Below, in pieces: positions 1 through 7,295 of a stretch of 17,367 nt of DNA. The stretch's first letter is position 1; every line of letters starts with the position of its first letter. A program made the translations under genes and the position numbers. The DNA lies in NCBI GenBank assembly GCA_016283075.1, contig JAEEMF010000014.1:1-17367 (forward strand). The letters run 5' to 3'. The notes beneath the pieces are model-generated. The model was not told the DNA's origin. It ran no database searches and saw only the letters and a program-made list of their open reading frames with translations. Source of the DNA: Bacilli bacterium (GTDB lineage: Bacteria; Bacillota_I; Bacilli_A; RF39; UBA660).

Positions 1-702
1 ATCTTTAATACGTTGCATAGCCATTTTATCATCAGATAAATCTACACCATGTTCTTTTTCAATATCTTTAACTAAGTAATCAACAATACGTTTATCAAAG
101 TCATCTCCACCTAAATGGTTATTACCACTAGTTGATTTAACTTCAAATACACCATCACCTAGTTCAAGAATAGATACATCGAATGTACCTCCACCTAAGT
201 CATAAACAAGTACTGTTTGTGACTCTTCTTGTTTATCTAGACCATAAGCAAGTGCTGCAGCAGTTGGTTCATTAATAATTCTTTCTACTTCTAAGCCAGC
301 AATTTTACCAGCATTTTTAGTAGCTTGTCTTTGGGCATCATTAAAGTATGCTGGAACTGTAATAACAGCTCTTGATACTGTTTCACCTAAATAAGCTTCA
401 GCAGTTTTCTTTAAGTCTCCTAAAATCATAGCAGAAATTTCTTCTGGAGTATATTTCTTTCCATTAACTTCTACTTTTTCTTTAGTACCCATTAATCTTT
501 TAATAGAACTTACTGTTTCTGGATTAACAACAGTTTGTCTTTTAGCAGCTCCACCTACAATGATTTCACCATTTTTAAATGCAACTACTGAAGGAGTAGT
601 TCTTTCTCCTTCTGGATTAGCTATAACTTTAGCTTCTCCACCTTCATAAACACATACACAACTATTAGTTGTACCTAAGTCAATACCTATAATTTTACTC
701 AT
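1..702 (-). CDS. dnaK: Chaperone DnaK (Hsp70), N-terminal 234 residues; C-terminus beyond window
   Basis: ATP-dependent cytosolic Hsp70 chaperone that works with GrpE and DnaJ in protein folding. The visible part is most of the nucleotide-binding domain. It opens MSKIIGIDLGTTNSCV (the phosphate-1 loop), has VPAYFNDAQRQATK near residues 116-129, INEPTAAALAYG near 143-154, and the second phosphate loop DLGGGTFDVS near 168-177. The segment after KRLMG (residues 68-72) goes directly to VEVNGKKYTPEEIS, lacking the roughly 25-residue insertion of Gram-negative DnaK, as in Firmicutes. The ATG at 702 is preceded by AGAAGGA at suitable spacing. It is third in the hrcA-grpE-dnaK operon, only 16 nt after grpE, and should share the CIRCE/HrcA control. 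It is cut by the window edge, not broken. Confidence 0.97.
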   Translation of the reverse strand, partial: MSKIIGIDLGTTNSCVCVYEGGEAKVIANPEGERTTPSVVAFKNGEIIVGGAAKRQTVVNPETVSSIKRLMGTKEKVEVNGKKYTPEEISAMILGDLKKTAEAYLGETVSRAVITVPAYFNDAQRQATKNAGKIAGLEVERIINEPTAAALAYGLDKQEESQTVLVYDLGGGTFDVSILELGDGVFEVKSTSGNNHLGGDDFDKRIVDYLVKDIEKEHGVDLSDDKMAMQRIKD

Positions 703-718
703 ATTTATTCCTTCTTTC

Positions 719-1267
719 TTATTCGCTAACTTTTACCATAGCGTGTCTAATAACTTTATCTTTTAATAAATATCCTTTTTGAAGTACTTCTAGTACCATA
801 CCAGGATTAACTCCATCACGGTGTTCAGTTAGAACAGCTTGATGATAGTTAGGATCAAATGGTTTATTATTACCATCTATTGCTTTTACTCCGTATTTTT
901 CAAGAATAGCAACTTGATTACAATAAGTCATTTTAAATCCTTCTAAGAACTTAGAAAGTTCATCTGATAAATCAGGTGTATCCATTTTAATAGCTCTTTC
1001 AAAATTATCTATTATAGGAAGTAATTCTTTTACTAAATCTTCATTACAATATTTTAAAGATTTTTCTACTTCCTCATCTTTTCTTTTACGATAGTTAACT
1101 AAATCAGCTTTAGCTATTAAAGATTCATTTTTTAAATCTTCTACCATCTTTTTTAAAACTTCATTTTGTTCTTTTAATAAATCATTTTCTTTTTTTAAAT
1201 GGCTTTCTTTTTTAGGCTTTTCCTCTTTAACAGGAGCCTTTACTTCTTCTTTTACAGTTTCTTCCAT
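719..1267 (-). CDS. grpE: Nucleotide exchange factor GrpE
   Basis: GrpE releases ADP from DnaK. At 182 residues it has the usual family length. It begins with an acidic/lysine-rich disordered stretch and a long coiled coil (about residues 20-60, heptad-like with ENDLLKEQNEVLKK). The conserved core is YRKRK, LLPIIDNFERAI, and the C-terminal beta domain with FDPNYHQAV and the final KGYLLKDKVIRHAMVKVS signature. A GTG seven codons upstream (1288) is in frame but overlaps the end of hrcA and has no ribosome site. The ATG at 1267 has GGAGGA just upstream, so I choose it. The gap to the hrcA stop is 10 nt, implying co-transcription and perhaps translational coupling. Regulated from the CIRCE promoter at about 2317-2359. 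Confidence 0.96.
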   Translation of the reverse strand: MEETVKEEVKAPVKEEKPKKESHLKKENDLLKEQNEVLKKMVEDLKNESLIAKADLVNYRKRKDEEVEKSLKYCNEDLVKELLPIIDNFERAIKMDTPDLSDELSKFLEGFKMTYCNQVAILEKYGVKAIDGNNKPFDPNYHQAVLTEHRDGVNPGMVLEVLQKGYLLKDKVIRHAMVKVSE

Positions 1268-1277
1268 GTTTCCTCCA

Positions 1278-2267
1278 TTATCTATCACTCATATTTTTAG
1301 TAATATAATCTAGTAAAGAAACAACTCTATCGTACTGCATTCTCTTTGGTCCAATTAAAGCTATAGTACCTTCTCTACCATTAACATTATATTTAGTTTT
1401 AATAATAGTTACATCATCTGATAAATCATTTTCACTACCAATATAGATATTAATACCACTATCAGATTCTTTAACATTATTAATTAATTCTTTATCTTCA
1501 AATTTACTAATAATCTCTCTTATCTTATCTGAATCATCAAATTCTGGTTGTTTAAGTAAATTACTTTGTCCAGCCATTGAAAATGATTGATTACTAAAAT
1601 CACTAAATGCTGAATAGAAAGCATTATATAACGCTTCTGATTGTTTAACATATTTACCTATTACTGGTTTTACTTCAAACTCAAGTACTGAGCTTACTTC
1701 ATCAATAGGTGTTCCTACAATCATCTTATTAATTATTTCTACAGTCTTCTTAATTTCATTAATATCAATTTTACCTTCTAGTACAACATTTCTGTGTTCA
1801 ACATGTCCTTTATCAGTTATTACTATTGCTACAAGAGAGTTTTCACTAACAGGAACTACTTCTACTTTAGTAACAATATTTTCTTTAGATGATTTACCAA
1901 GTATAACAGCAGTTAAACTTGTCATCTCTGATACTATTTGAACACTTTTCTCAATATAATCATCTAGCATTAATGAATGATTATGAACTAATGCTTGTAA
2001 TTTTAATACATCATCACCAGATAATTCCTTAGGTACCATAATATGATCTACATAATATCTATACCCTTTTTCACTAGGGACTCTTCCTGATGAAATATGT
2101 GTCTTTTCAATAAGTTCATTCTCTTCTAGAAACGCCATTTCATTTCTTACAGTTGCACTTGAACATTTAAGAATATTACATAAAGCATTCGAACTAACAG
2201 GTTTAGCATCCTTTATATAATCTTCTACTATTAGTTTAAGTAACTGTGTTTGTCTAGAGTTTAACAT
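1278..2267 (-). CDS. hrcA: Heat-inducible transcription repressor HrcA
   Basis: HrcA binds the CIRCE inverted repeat and represses chaperone operons until GroEL-dependent activity is lost on heat shock. The 329-residue length fits the family. The N-terminal winged helix is clear: LNSRQTQLLKLIVEDYI, PVSSNAL, CSSATVRNEMAFLEENELIEKTHISSGRVPS, then GYRYYVD at about residues 69-75. The rest is the GAF-like dimerisation domain, ending with IALIGPKRMQYDRVVSLLDYI, the typical HrcA C-terminus. The ATG at 2267 is preceded by AGAGGTGATTAA, a good ribosome site. It is first in the hrcA-grpE-dnaK operon and has two CIRCE-like operators in its own leader, so it is presumably autoregulated. Confidence 0.97.
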   Translation of the reverse strand: MLNSRQTQLLKLIVEDYIKDAKPVSSNALCNILKCSSATVRNEMAFLEENELIEKTHISSGRVPSEKGYRYYVDHIMVPKELSGDDVLKLQALVHNHSLMLDDYIEKSVQIVSEMTSLTAVILGKSSKENIVTKVEVVPVSENSLVAIVITDKGHVEHRNVVLEGKIDINEIKKTVEIINKMIVGTPIDEVSSVLEFEVKPVIGKYVKQSEALYNAFYSAFSDFSNQSFSMAGQSNLLKQPEFDDSDKIREIISKFEDKELINNVKESDSGINIYIGSENDLSDDVTIIKTKYNVNGREGTIALIGPKRMQYDRVVSLLDYITKNMSDR

Positions 2268-2285
2268 TTAATCACCTCTATTTAA

Positions 2286-2312
2286 TTAGCAGTATCACCA
2301 TTCAACTGCTAT
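2286..2312 (-). promoter_or_regulatory. CIRCE-like operator 2 (promoter-distal, in leader)
   Basis: TTAGCAGTA, nine bases, AACTGCTAT. The nine-base spacer is exactly that of CIRCE (TTAGCACTC-N9-GAGTGCTAA), with 7/9 and 6/9 matches to the arms. It lies around and just downstream of the predicted transcription start of hrcA, about 19 nt before the start codon. A degenerate second HrcA site is the likely reading; binding is not proven by the sequence. Confidence 0.6.
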
Positions 2313-2316
2313 TTAA

Positions 2317-2345
2317 AGTTTACCACTATAAATTAGCACTGTCAA
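2317..2345 (-). promoter_or_regulatory. Sigma-A promoter of hrcA-grpE-dnaK
   Basis: On the minus strand TTGACA (2345-2340), a 17-nt spacer ending in TGG, and TAAACT (2322-2317). The -35 is perfect and the -10 is 4/6 but has an extended -10 TGn. The -35 and spacer overlap CIRCE operator 1, so HrcA binding would block RNA polymerase. Confidence 0.8.
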
Positions 2346-2359
2346 TACTTCATTGCTAA
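2333..2359 (-). promoter_or_regulatory. CIRCE operator 1 (HrcA binding site)
   Basis: TTAGCACTG, nine bases, CATTGCTAA: 8/9 and 7/9 matches to the CIRCE arms TTAGCACTC and GAGTGCTAA, with the exact N9 spacer. It overlaps the -35 and spacer of the hrcA promoter. The innermost arm bases depart from consensus, so the palindrome is shorter than the classical one. Confidence 0.85.
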
Positions 2360-2369
2360 TTTTACACAT

Positions 2370-2396
2370 AAAAAAGAAGGATTAAATCCTTCTTTA
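2370..2396 (-). terminator. Rho-independent terminator of pilin C gene
   Basis: Perfect 10-bp stem AAAGAAGGAT / ATCCTTCTTT (2373-2382 with 2386-2395), 3-nt loop, followed on the minus strand by a T-tract. It lies between the pilin C stop codon and the hrcA promoter and insulates the two units. Confidence 0.88.
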
Positions 2397-2414
2397 GTTT
2401 ATATAGTTAAACGA

Positions 2415-2912
2415 TTAAGCTGATTGTTCTGAGCAAACTACTTCATCACCTAAAGTTCTAGTAGCAGTTTCACCTTCACCAGAAACTGTGAAGTTAGCAC
2501 AATCAAAACTGTCTTTTTTGAATTTTAGGTAAACATTACCAACGCTATCGATTTCAAATACAGCATCACTATCAGAATATAAATCAGGAATTTCTCCAGT
2601 TAATTCAAGTTCTGCTTTTAATCCAGCAACAGTTAATTGAGTTTTATCTCCACCATTATATCCAGCACCAGTAGATCCCATGAAGTTTTTGTAGCATTCA
2701 GCACCACTTAAGTTTTTACCACCATTGATTTGGCAAGTAGTGAAATAAGTTCTTGCTTGTCTAATCATTTCATCTCCAGTAGCTTCATCAGCACCTTTTC
2801 TTGATTGTCTAATAACATTATTTACAGATGGAATTGCGATTAAAGCGATAACACCTAAAATTAAAATAACGGCTAGTAATTCGATTAATGTGAAACCTTT
2901 TCTATTTTTCAT
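2415..2912 (-). CDS. Small type IV prepilin-like protein (pilin C)
   Basis: 165-residue protein with a canonical class III (prepilin peptidase) leader: MKNRKG then FTLIELLAVILILGVIALIA, with the invariant Glu at mature position 5 and a hydrophobic helix to about residue 30. The head is small and polar with four cysteines (60, 73, 138, 160), allowing two disulfides. This length and layout match type IV pilins, ComGC-type competence pseudopilins and type II secretion pseudopilins; the sequence does not decide among them. The head shares features with proteins A and B (an LxLTGxIP-like motif and a Cys pair near the end), suggesting one pilin family. Start ATG 2912 has GAGGAGGAG upstream. It is monocistronic: own promoter (2940-2968) and own terminator (2370-2396). 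No pilus assembly genes are adjacent. Confidence 0.85.
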   Translation of the reverse strand: MKNRKGFTLIELLAVILILGVIALIAIPSVNNVIRQSRKGADEATGDEMIRQARTYFTTCQINGGKNLSGAECYKNFMGSTGAGYNGGDKTQLTVAGLKAELELTGEIPDLYSDSDAVFEIDSVGNVYLKFKKDSFDCANFTVSGEGETATRTLGDEVVCSEQSA

Positions 2913-2939
2913 TTTTTCTCCTCCTCTATCTTTACTTAA

Positions 2940-2968
2940 AGTATAGCAAAACCATTATTTCAAGTCAA
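2940..2968 (-). promoter_or_regulatory. Sigma-A promoter of pilin C
   Basis: TTGACT (2968-2963), 17-nt spacer ending in TGC (extended -10), TATACT (2945-2940). The leader contains AAGATAG followed by GGAGG, echoing the leaders of genes A, B and the collar-domain gene. Confidence 0.85.
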
Positions 2969-2989
2969 TATACTTGTAAAAAACTTTAC

Positions 2990-3012
2990 AAAAAAAGAGA
3001 CATAAGTCTCTT
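2990..3012 (-). terminator. Terminator of HD-valS operon
   Basis: Stem AAGAGAC / GTCTCTT (2995-3001 with 3006-3012), 4-nt loop, then a run of Ts on the minus strand. The first stem arm contains part of the valS stop codon. Confidence 0.88.
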
Positions 3013-5539
3013 ATTTTTCTAAAAGCATTTTTAGTTCATTTTCTTCTTTTAATAAATTTTGTCTATCAAGTTCTACGATATGAGCTGGAGCTTTATTAAC
3101 ATAGTTCTCATTAGATAGAAGATTCTTTCTTCTTTCTATAGATTTCTTTAAATCTTCTATTTGTTTTTCTTTTAATGCTTTTTCTTCTTCTGTTTCTACT
3201 TTTTCAAAGTAAATTGTAGCTTTATACTTACCTACTTCTACTTTATAAGAATTAATAGATAATTCTTCATCTATTATATTATCAGTAAGTTTAAGCATTT
3301 TAATAATTATTTCATCCTTAATATTTAGAAGTACTTTAGCATCTTTAGAAATACTATTTTCTGCTTTAACATTTCTAAAATTAGAAATAAATTCTACTTT
3401 TTCATCTACATTCTTTAGTTCTTCTTCAAATATAAACTTATCTTCATATTTAGGATATTCAGATATCATTATAGATTCAGAGTCTTTTATAGGAAGCATT
3501 CCATATATTTCTTCAGTTACAAAAGGCATAAATGGATGAAGTAGTTTTAAAATACCTGTTAATATGTAACATAATACTGACTTAGTAGTTTTAGAATCAC
3601 TATTAAACTTACTAAATTCAATATAACTACTACAGAAATCATCATATATAAATGAATATGTTTCTGCACCAAATAAGTTAAATTCATATTTATCCATATG
3701 ATTAATACTTGATTTAACGATATTTTCATATTTAGTTAATATCCATTTATCTTCTTCTGTTAAATTACTAAAGTCGTATTCATTTAATCCTTCTATGTTC
3801 ATAAGAACGAATCTAGAAGCATTCCATATCTTATTAATATAATTCCAAGTACTAGTTAGTTTTGTTTCGTCAAAACGTAAATCTGTACCAAATGCTACAT
3901 CAGTATTTAAATAATATCTTAAGGCATCTACACCATATTTATCAATCATATCAAATGGATCTACACCATTACCTAAAGATTTACTCATCTTACGGCCTTC
4001 TTTATCTCTAATAAGTCCGTGGATAATACAATCTTTAAATGGTCTTACACCATTTAGTTCTTCTGATTGGAACATCATTCTTGCTACCCAGAAGAAAATA
4101 ATATCATATGCTGTTACTAGGCAGTCATTTGGATAGTATCTTTCTAAATCTTCAGTTTTATCTGGCCATCCTAGTGTTGAAAATGGCCAAAGTGCTGAAG
4201 AGAACCATGTATCAAGAACATCTTCGTCTTGAACCCATCCTTCTCCTTCTGGTGCTTCCATACCTACATATATTTCTTCACCTTTATACCATGCAGGAAT
4301 TCTATGTCCCCACCATAACTGACGTGATATACACCAGTCATGACAATCTGTCATCCAAGAGTTAAGTAAGTTTTCAAATCTTTCTGGAACAAAGTTTACT
4401 TTGTTATCACTATCTTTTTGTATTTCAAGAAGTTTATTTGCAAGTCCATCCATTTTAACAAACCACTGTTTCTTAACCATTGGTTCAACCATAACACCTG
4501 TTCTTTCAGAGTGGCCTACTTCATGAACAAGTGGTTCTATATCTAAAAGTAATCCTTCTTCTTTTAAATCTTTAAGAAGTTCTTCTCTACAATCTTCTCT
4601 TGTCATACCTTGATATTTTTTAGGTACATTTTCATTCATAGTAGCATCATCATTCATAATACAAATTCTTTCTAGATTATGACGATTTCCTACTTCGAAG
4701 TCGTTAGGATCATGAGCTGGAGTAATTTTAACTACACCAGTACCTTTTTCCATATCAGCATGTTCATCTGCTATTACTGGAATAGGTTTATTCATTATTG
4801 GAAGAATAGCATTCTTTCCAATATATTTTTTATATCTATCATCATCTTTATTTACGGCTACTGCTGTATCACCAAATAAAGTTTCTGGACGAGTAGTTGC
4901 TACATCTAAGAATTCATCAGTACCTTCTATCATATATTTCAAATGATAAAAAGCACTCTTTTCTTCAGAGTAAATAACTTCTTCATTAGATAAAGCTGTT
5001 TTAGCAGCTGGATCCCAGTTAATAATCTTTTCTCCTCTATAGATAAGACCTTTATTATAATAATCAACAAATACTTTAGTAACAGCTTTATTTAAACCTT
5101 CATCTAAAGTAAATCTTTCTCTTGTATAATCTACTGATACTCCCATAGCAGCCCACTGATCACGAATATGTCTGCCATATTCATGAGTCCAGTCCCAGCA
5201 TGCATCTAAGAATTTTTCTCTACCATATTCATATTTGTTAATACCTTGATCTTTTAACTTTTTAACTACTTTAGCTTCAGTAGCTATAGCAGCATGGTCC
5301 ATACCTGGAAGCCATAATGTATCGAATCCTTGCATTCTTTTATAACGAATAATTGCATCTTGAATAGATACGTTATAAGCATGTCCGATATGAAGTTTAC
5401 CTGTTACATTAGGTGGAGGTATAACTATTGAATAAGGATCATTTCCTTTATTCTTACCTGCTTCAAAATAACCTTTTTCTTTCCAAGTATTATATTTATC
5501 TTTTTCTACTTCTAAATGATTATATTTTATATCTAACAT
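3011..5539 (-). CDS. valS: Valyl-tRNA synthetase ValS
   Basis: Class I synthetase charging tRNA-Val with valine, with CP1 editing of misactivated threonine. At 842 residues it is slightly short of the common ~880. Visible signatures: PPPNVTGKLHIGHA with the HIGH box at 50-53; WLPGMDHAAIATE near 66-78; editing domain around 195-340 with ATTRPETLFGDTAVAV and ITPAHDPNDFEVG; SRQLWWGHRIPAWY near 405-418; KMSKS at 517-521 followed by LGNGVDPFD; and a C-terminal coiled-coil tRNA-binding arm (about 780-842) rich in Lys/Glu, ending NKAPAHIVELDRQNL, typical of ValS. Start ATG at 5539 has AGAGGGA upstream. It begins one base after the preceding stop codon, so it is co-transcribed with the HD-domain gene under the upstream T-box. 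Confidence 0.98.
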   Translation of the reverse strand: MLDIKYNHLEVEKDKYNTWKEKGYFEAGKNKGNDPYSIVIPPPNVTGKLHIGHAYNVSIQDAIIRYKRMQGFDTLWLPGMDHAAIATEAKVVKKLKDQGINKYEYGREKFLDACWDWTHEYGRHIRDQWAAMGVSVDYTRERFTLDEGLNKAVTKVFVDYYNKGLIYRGEKIINWDPAAKTALSNEEVIYSEEKSAFYHLKYMIEGTDEFLDVATTRPETLFGDTAVAVNKDDDRYKKYIGKNAILPIMNKPIPVIADEHADMEKGTGVVKITPAHDPNDFEVGNRHNLERICIMNDDATMNENVPKKYQGMTREDCREELLKDLKEEGLLLDIEPLVHEVGHSERTGVMVEPMVKKQWFVKMDGLANKLLEIQKDSDNKVNFVPERFENLLNSWMTDCHDWCISRQLWWGHRIPAWYKGEEIYVGMEAPEGEGWVQDEDVLDTWFSSALWPFSTLGWPDKTEDLERYYPNDCLVTAYDIIFFWVARMMFQSEELNGVRPFKDCIIHGLIRDKEGRKMSKSLGNGVDPFDMIDKYGVDALRYYLNTDVAFGTDLRFDETKLTSTWNYINKIWNASRFVLMNIEGLNEYDFSNLTEEDKWILTKYENIVKSSINHMDKYEFNLFGAETYSFIYDDFCSSYIEFSKFNSDSKTTKSVLCYILTGILKLLHPFMPFVTEEIYGMLPIKDSESIMISEYPKYEDKFIFEEELKNVDEKVEFISNFRNVKAENSISKDAKVLLNIKDEIIIKMLKLTDNIIDEELSINSYKVEVGKYKATIYFEKVETEEEKALKEKQIEDLKKSIERRKNLLSNENYVNKAPAHIVELDRQNLLKEENELKMLLEK

Positions 5540-6256
5540 TTATATCCCTCTTTCTTTCATATACTTCATATTGTAATCAAGTAATATTTTAAATTTTTCT
5601 TTATCTTTAAGTAAATTATAATAACTAGTTAAATAATCAAAGAATTCTTTTAAACATTCTTTATAATTTATATCATATATAAAACCAAATTTTATTGCGG
5701 CGTGATCATTAGTGGTTTTCATTTCTTTTTTACCGACTCGTTCATAATTCTTAATATGATTAATAATAACTTCTGATATATTTGAATTATCTCCAGTAAA
5801 GAAACTTAATTCATTTAAAACTCCTAAACTATACATAATATCAATTTTATCAACATCTCTAAGTAATTTAGAAAGTCTACTTTCTTTCTCATCAGTAATA
5901 TTTGGTAATTCTAATATATTGTGATTTAAAATAACTTTTTCTATTAAACTATAATACTTCTTATCAATATTAAACTTTTCAATATAGTTATCTTTAAATA
6001 GAAGCTTAGCACCTAATTTAGCATGATCTATATTAATATCACTATAGGAATCATATCTTTTAAACTGTTCAAATCTTCCAAAGTCATGTAATAGTCCTAT
6101 TACTTTGGCTAAGTAGATATCTTCTTTACTAAATCCAAGTATATTTGCATACTTTTCTGATAAAGACATAACTCTTAAAGAATGATTATATTTTTGAAGT
6201 ATTCTTTCATCATCTAAATTAAAGTTATCTACATATTCTTTAAATATATCTACCAT
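5540..6256 (-). CDS. HD-domain phosphohydrolase family protein
   Basis: 238-residue soluble protein with the HD superfamily metal-binding pattern: H25 (YNHSLRV), H57-D58 (GLLHDFGRF), D77-H78 (NIDHAKLG), H112 (LNHN) and D134/D136 (LLRDVDKID). HD proteins hydrolyse phosphate esters or nucleotides using divalent metals; the substrate cannot be told from sequence. An in-frame start 10 codons upstream lies against the T-box terminator, while the ATG at 6256 has TAGGTGAT at proper spacing, so I choose 6256. The gene sits between the T-box terminator and valS and abuts valS, so it should be induced with valS when uncharged tRNA-Val accumulates. Putting an HD hydrolase ahead of a synthetase in a T-box operon is unusual; a role in nucleotide housekeeping during starvation is only speculation. 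Confidence 0.85.
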   Translation of the reverse strand: MVDIFKEYVDNFNLDDERILQKYNHSLRVMSLSEKYANILGFSKEDIYLAKVIGLLHDFGRFEQFKRYDSYSDINIDHAKLGAKLLFKDNYIEKFNIDKKYYSLIEKVILNHNILELPNITDEKESRLSKLLRDVDKIDIMYSLGVLNELSFFTGDNSNISEVIINHIKNYERVGKKEMKTTNDHAAIKFGFIYDINYKECLKEFFDYLTSYYNLLKDKEKFKILLDYNMKYMKERGI

Positions 6257-6269
6257 AATATCACCTACT

Positions 6270-6485
6270 AAAAAAGCGACCACCACCCTATAAGGGCGAA
6301 TGATCGCGGTACCACCTTACTTATATCAAAAGATATATCTCTAATCGTTAACGAGATTAACCGTTTTATCCTATTTACTTAGATAAACTCTCAAAAGCTA
6401 CCTTCTATATACTTTTATTATTAGTTTTCACCAACCACTAACTCTCTAAAATATCCGTATATATACTCCTCTTTCTCACTGATTT
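6270..6485 (-). promoter_or_regulatory. T-box leader (tRNA-Val responsive riboswitch) of HD-valS
   Basis: The T-box antiterminator sequence AAGGTGGTACCGCGA is at 6318-6304, with UGGU available to pair with an ACCA tRNA end. Downstream is an intrinsic terminator (6270-6307) with a long GC-containing, partly G-U stem and six Ts. Upstream, stem I shows AGAGAGTTAGTGGTTGGTGA (apical T-loop-binding region) and a specifier loop with AGTA on one side and GAAG-GTA-G on the other. The GUA triplet (6401-6399) is a valine codon, agreeing with valS two genes downstream. Uncharged tRNA-Val should favour antitermination. The leader starts about 7 nt after the -10 box. Confidence 0.95.
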
Positions 6486-6491
6486 ACACCA

Positions 6492-6520
6492 ATTATAATA
6501 GTTTAGTACTTATTTGTCAA
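6492..6520 (-). promoter_or_regulatory. Consensus sigma-A promoter of T-box/HD/valS operon
   Basis: Perfect TTGACA (6520-6515), 17-nt spacer, perfect TATAAT (6497-6492). A fully consensus promoter fits control downstream by the T-box rather than at initiation. It lies only 6 nt beyond the end of the collar-domain gene. Confidence 0.93.
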
Positions 6521-6526
6521 TAATTA

Positions 6527-7207
6527 TTACTTATACCTTATTAGGTATAAAACAGAAGTATTTGTTGGACGAGCCGTATAGCTTGCTACTATCGAAGTAT
6601 AAGAGCTACTTGTTACATATCTACCCGTTAATGTATTTAATTCATTCGAACCCGTAATGGCAAAATCATGCTTTTCAGGCCTCATTGATTGATTAAATGT
6701 AGAAGTATAAAGTCCTTTCCCATAGTCAGCAACATATGTACCAGGGTGTTCGGTTCCATCTTGATGGACACCAACTGATTCACCGCTACCTTGACTTGCA
6801 TGACTATTAGTACCCGTTCCTCTTAAAAACTCTCCTCTAAGGTCAGGTACTGCAAATGTTGTAGTACCATTTCCACCAAAATAGTTATATGAACCAAAGT
6901 TAGTTTTAATATGTTCTGCAAGAAGCGGAAAATCACTTATATTATAAACAGTACCAGCACACTTTAAAAAGAAATTTGGGATAGTAGTACCCATATAACT
7001 TAGAATGGTTCCTACTGGAGTAGACTGACACTCTTTAGCATATAAATCATCTAAAGCAGATCCGACATTTGAAGCTTTCCAGTTAGCATCTACTGATGTA
7101 AAGCCTATATCAGACGCTAGATAACTTGCAGCAAATACGATGGATAAAGACGTAAAAGCAACGCCAAATAAGAAAACAAATATTTTACTATTAAGTATTT
7201 TCTTCAT
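6527..7207 (-). CDS. Secreted or membrane-anchored protein with phage tail collar domain
   Basis: 226 residues. An N-terminal signal peptide or anchor (KK, then hydrophobic residues 9-27 ending VFAAS) is followed by a short linker with the phrase VDANWKASNVGSALDDLYA (39-57). A collar-type domain follows at about 63-133: PVGTILSYMG, FLKCAGTVYNISDFPLLAEHI, and VPDLRGEFLRGTG, the hallmark of phage tail collar/microcystin-dependent protein domains. The Ser/Thr/Gly-rich C-terminus ends TSVLYLIRYK, like the usual collar-protein C-terminus. Start ATG 7207 has GGGTGA upstream; an earlier in-frame ATG at 7231 lies inside the -10 region. There are no phage genes nearby, and the promoter and leader resemble those of pilin-like A and B. 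I infer a surface fibre or tip protein rather than a prophage remnant; its partner is unknown. Confidence 0.8.
   Translation of the reverse strand: MKKILNSKIFVFLFGVAFTSLSIVFAASYLASDIGFTSVDANWKASNVGSALDDLYAKECQSTPVGTILSYMGTTIPNFFLKCAGTVYNISDFPLLAEHIKTNFGSYNYFGGNGTTTFAVPDLRGEFLRGTGTNSHASQGSGESVGVHQDGTEHPGTYVADYGKGLYTSTFNQSMRPEKHDFAITGSNELNTLTGRYVTSSSYTSIVASYTARPTNTSVLYLIRYK
6531..6550 (-). terminator. Weak hairpin at end of collar-domain gene
   Basis: A 7-bp inverted repeat TTATACC / GGTATAA overlaps the last codons, just before the TAA. There is no T-run after it, so termination here is doubtful and readthrough into the T-box operon is possible. Confidence 0.3.
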
Positions 7208-7233
7208 ATTCACCCATCCTATCTTATACAATA

Positions 7234-7262
7234 ATTATATATATACGTATATATTTAGTCAA
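7234..7262 (-). promoter_or_regulatory. Sigma-A promoter of collar-domain gene
   Basis: TTGACT (7262-7257), 17-nt AT-only spacer apart from one CG, TATAAT (7239-7234). After the -10 box the leader reads TTATTGTATAAGATAGGAT, nearly the same as in genes A and B. Confidence 0.9.
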
Positions 7263-7287
7263 TAAAAAGGAACCTTTAAGGTTCCTT
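7263..7287 (-). terminator. Terminator of pilin-like gene A
   Basis: Perfect 8-bp stem AAGGAACC / GGTTCCTT (7267-7274 with 7280-7287), 5-nt loop, then Ts on the minus strand. It abuts the -35 box of the collar-domain gene. Confidence 0.9.
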
Positions 7288-7295
7288 AATCAACA

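Noticed and set aside
4108..4879. Plus-strand open frames opposite valS
   Set aside because: They run antisense to a complete, conserved valS, with no ribosome sites and low-complexity products.
6527..7207. Prophage remnant signalled by the collar domain
   Set aside because: No capsid, tail, lysis, integrase or attachment-site signals adjacent; the gene has its own host-style promoter and a signal peptide.
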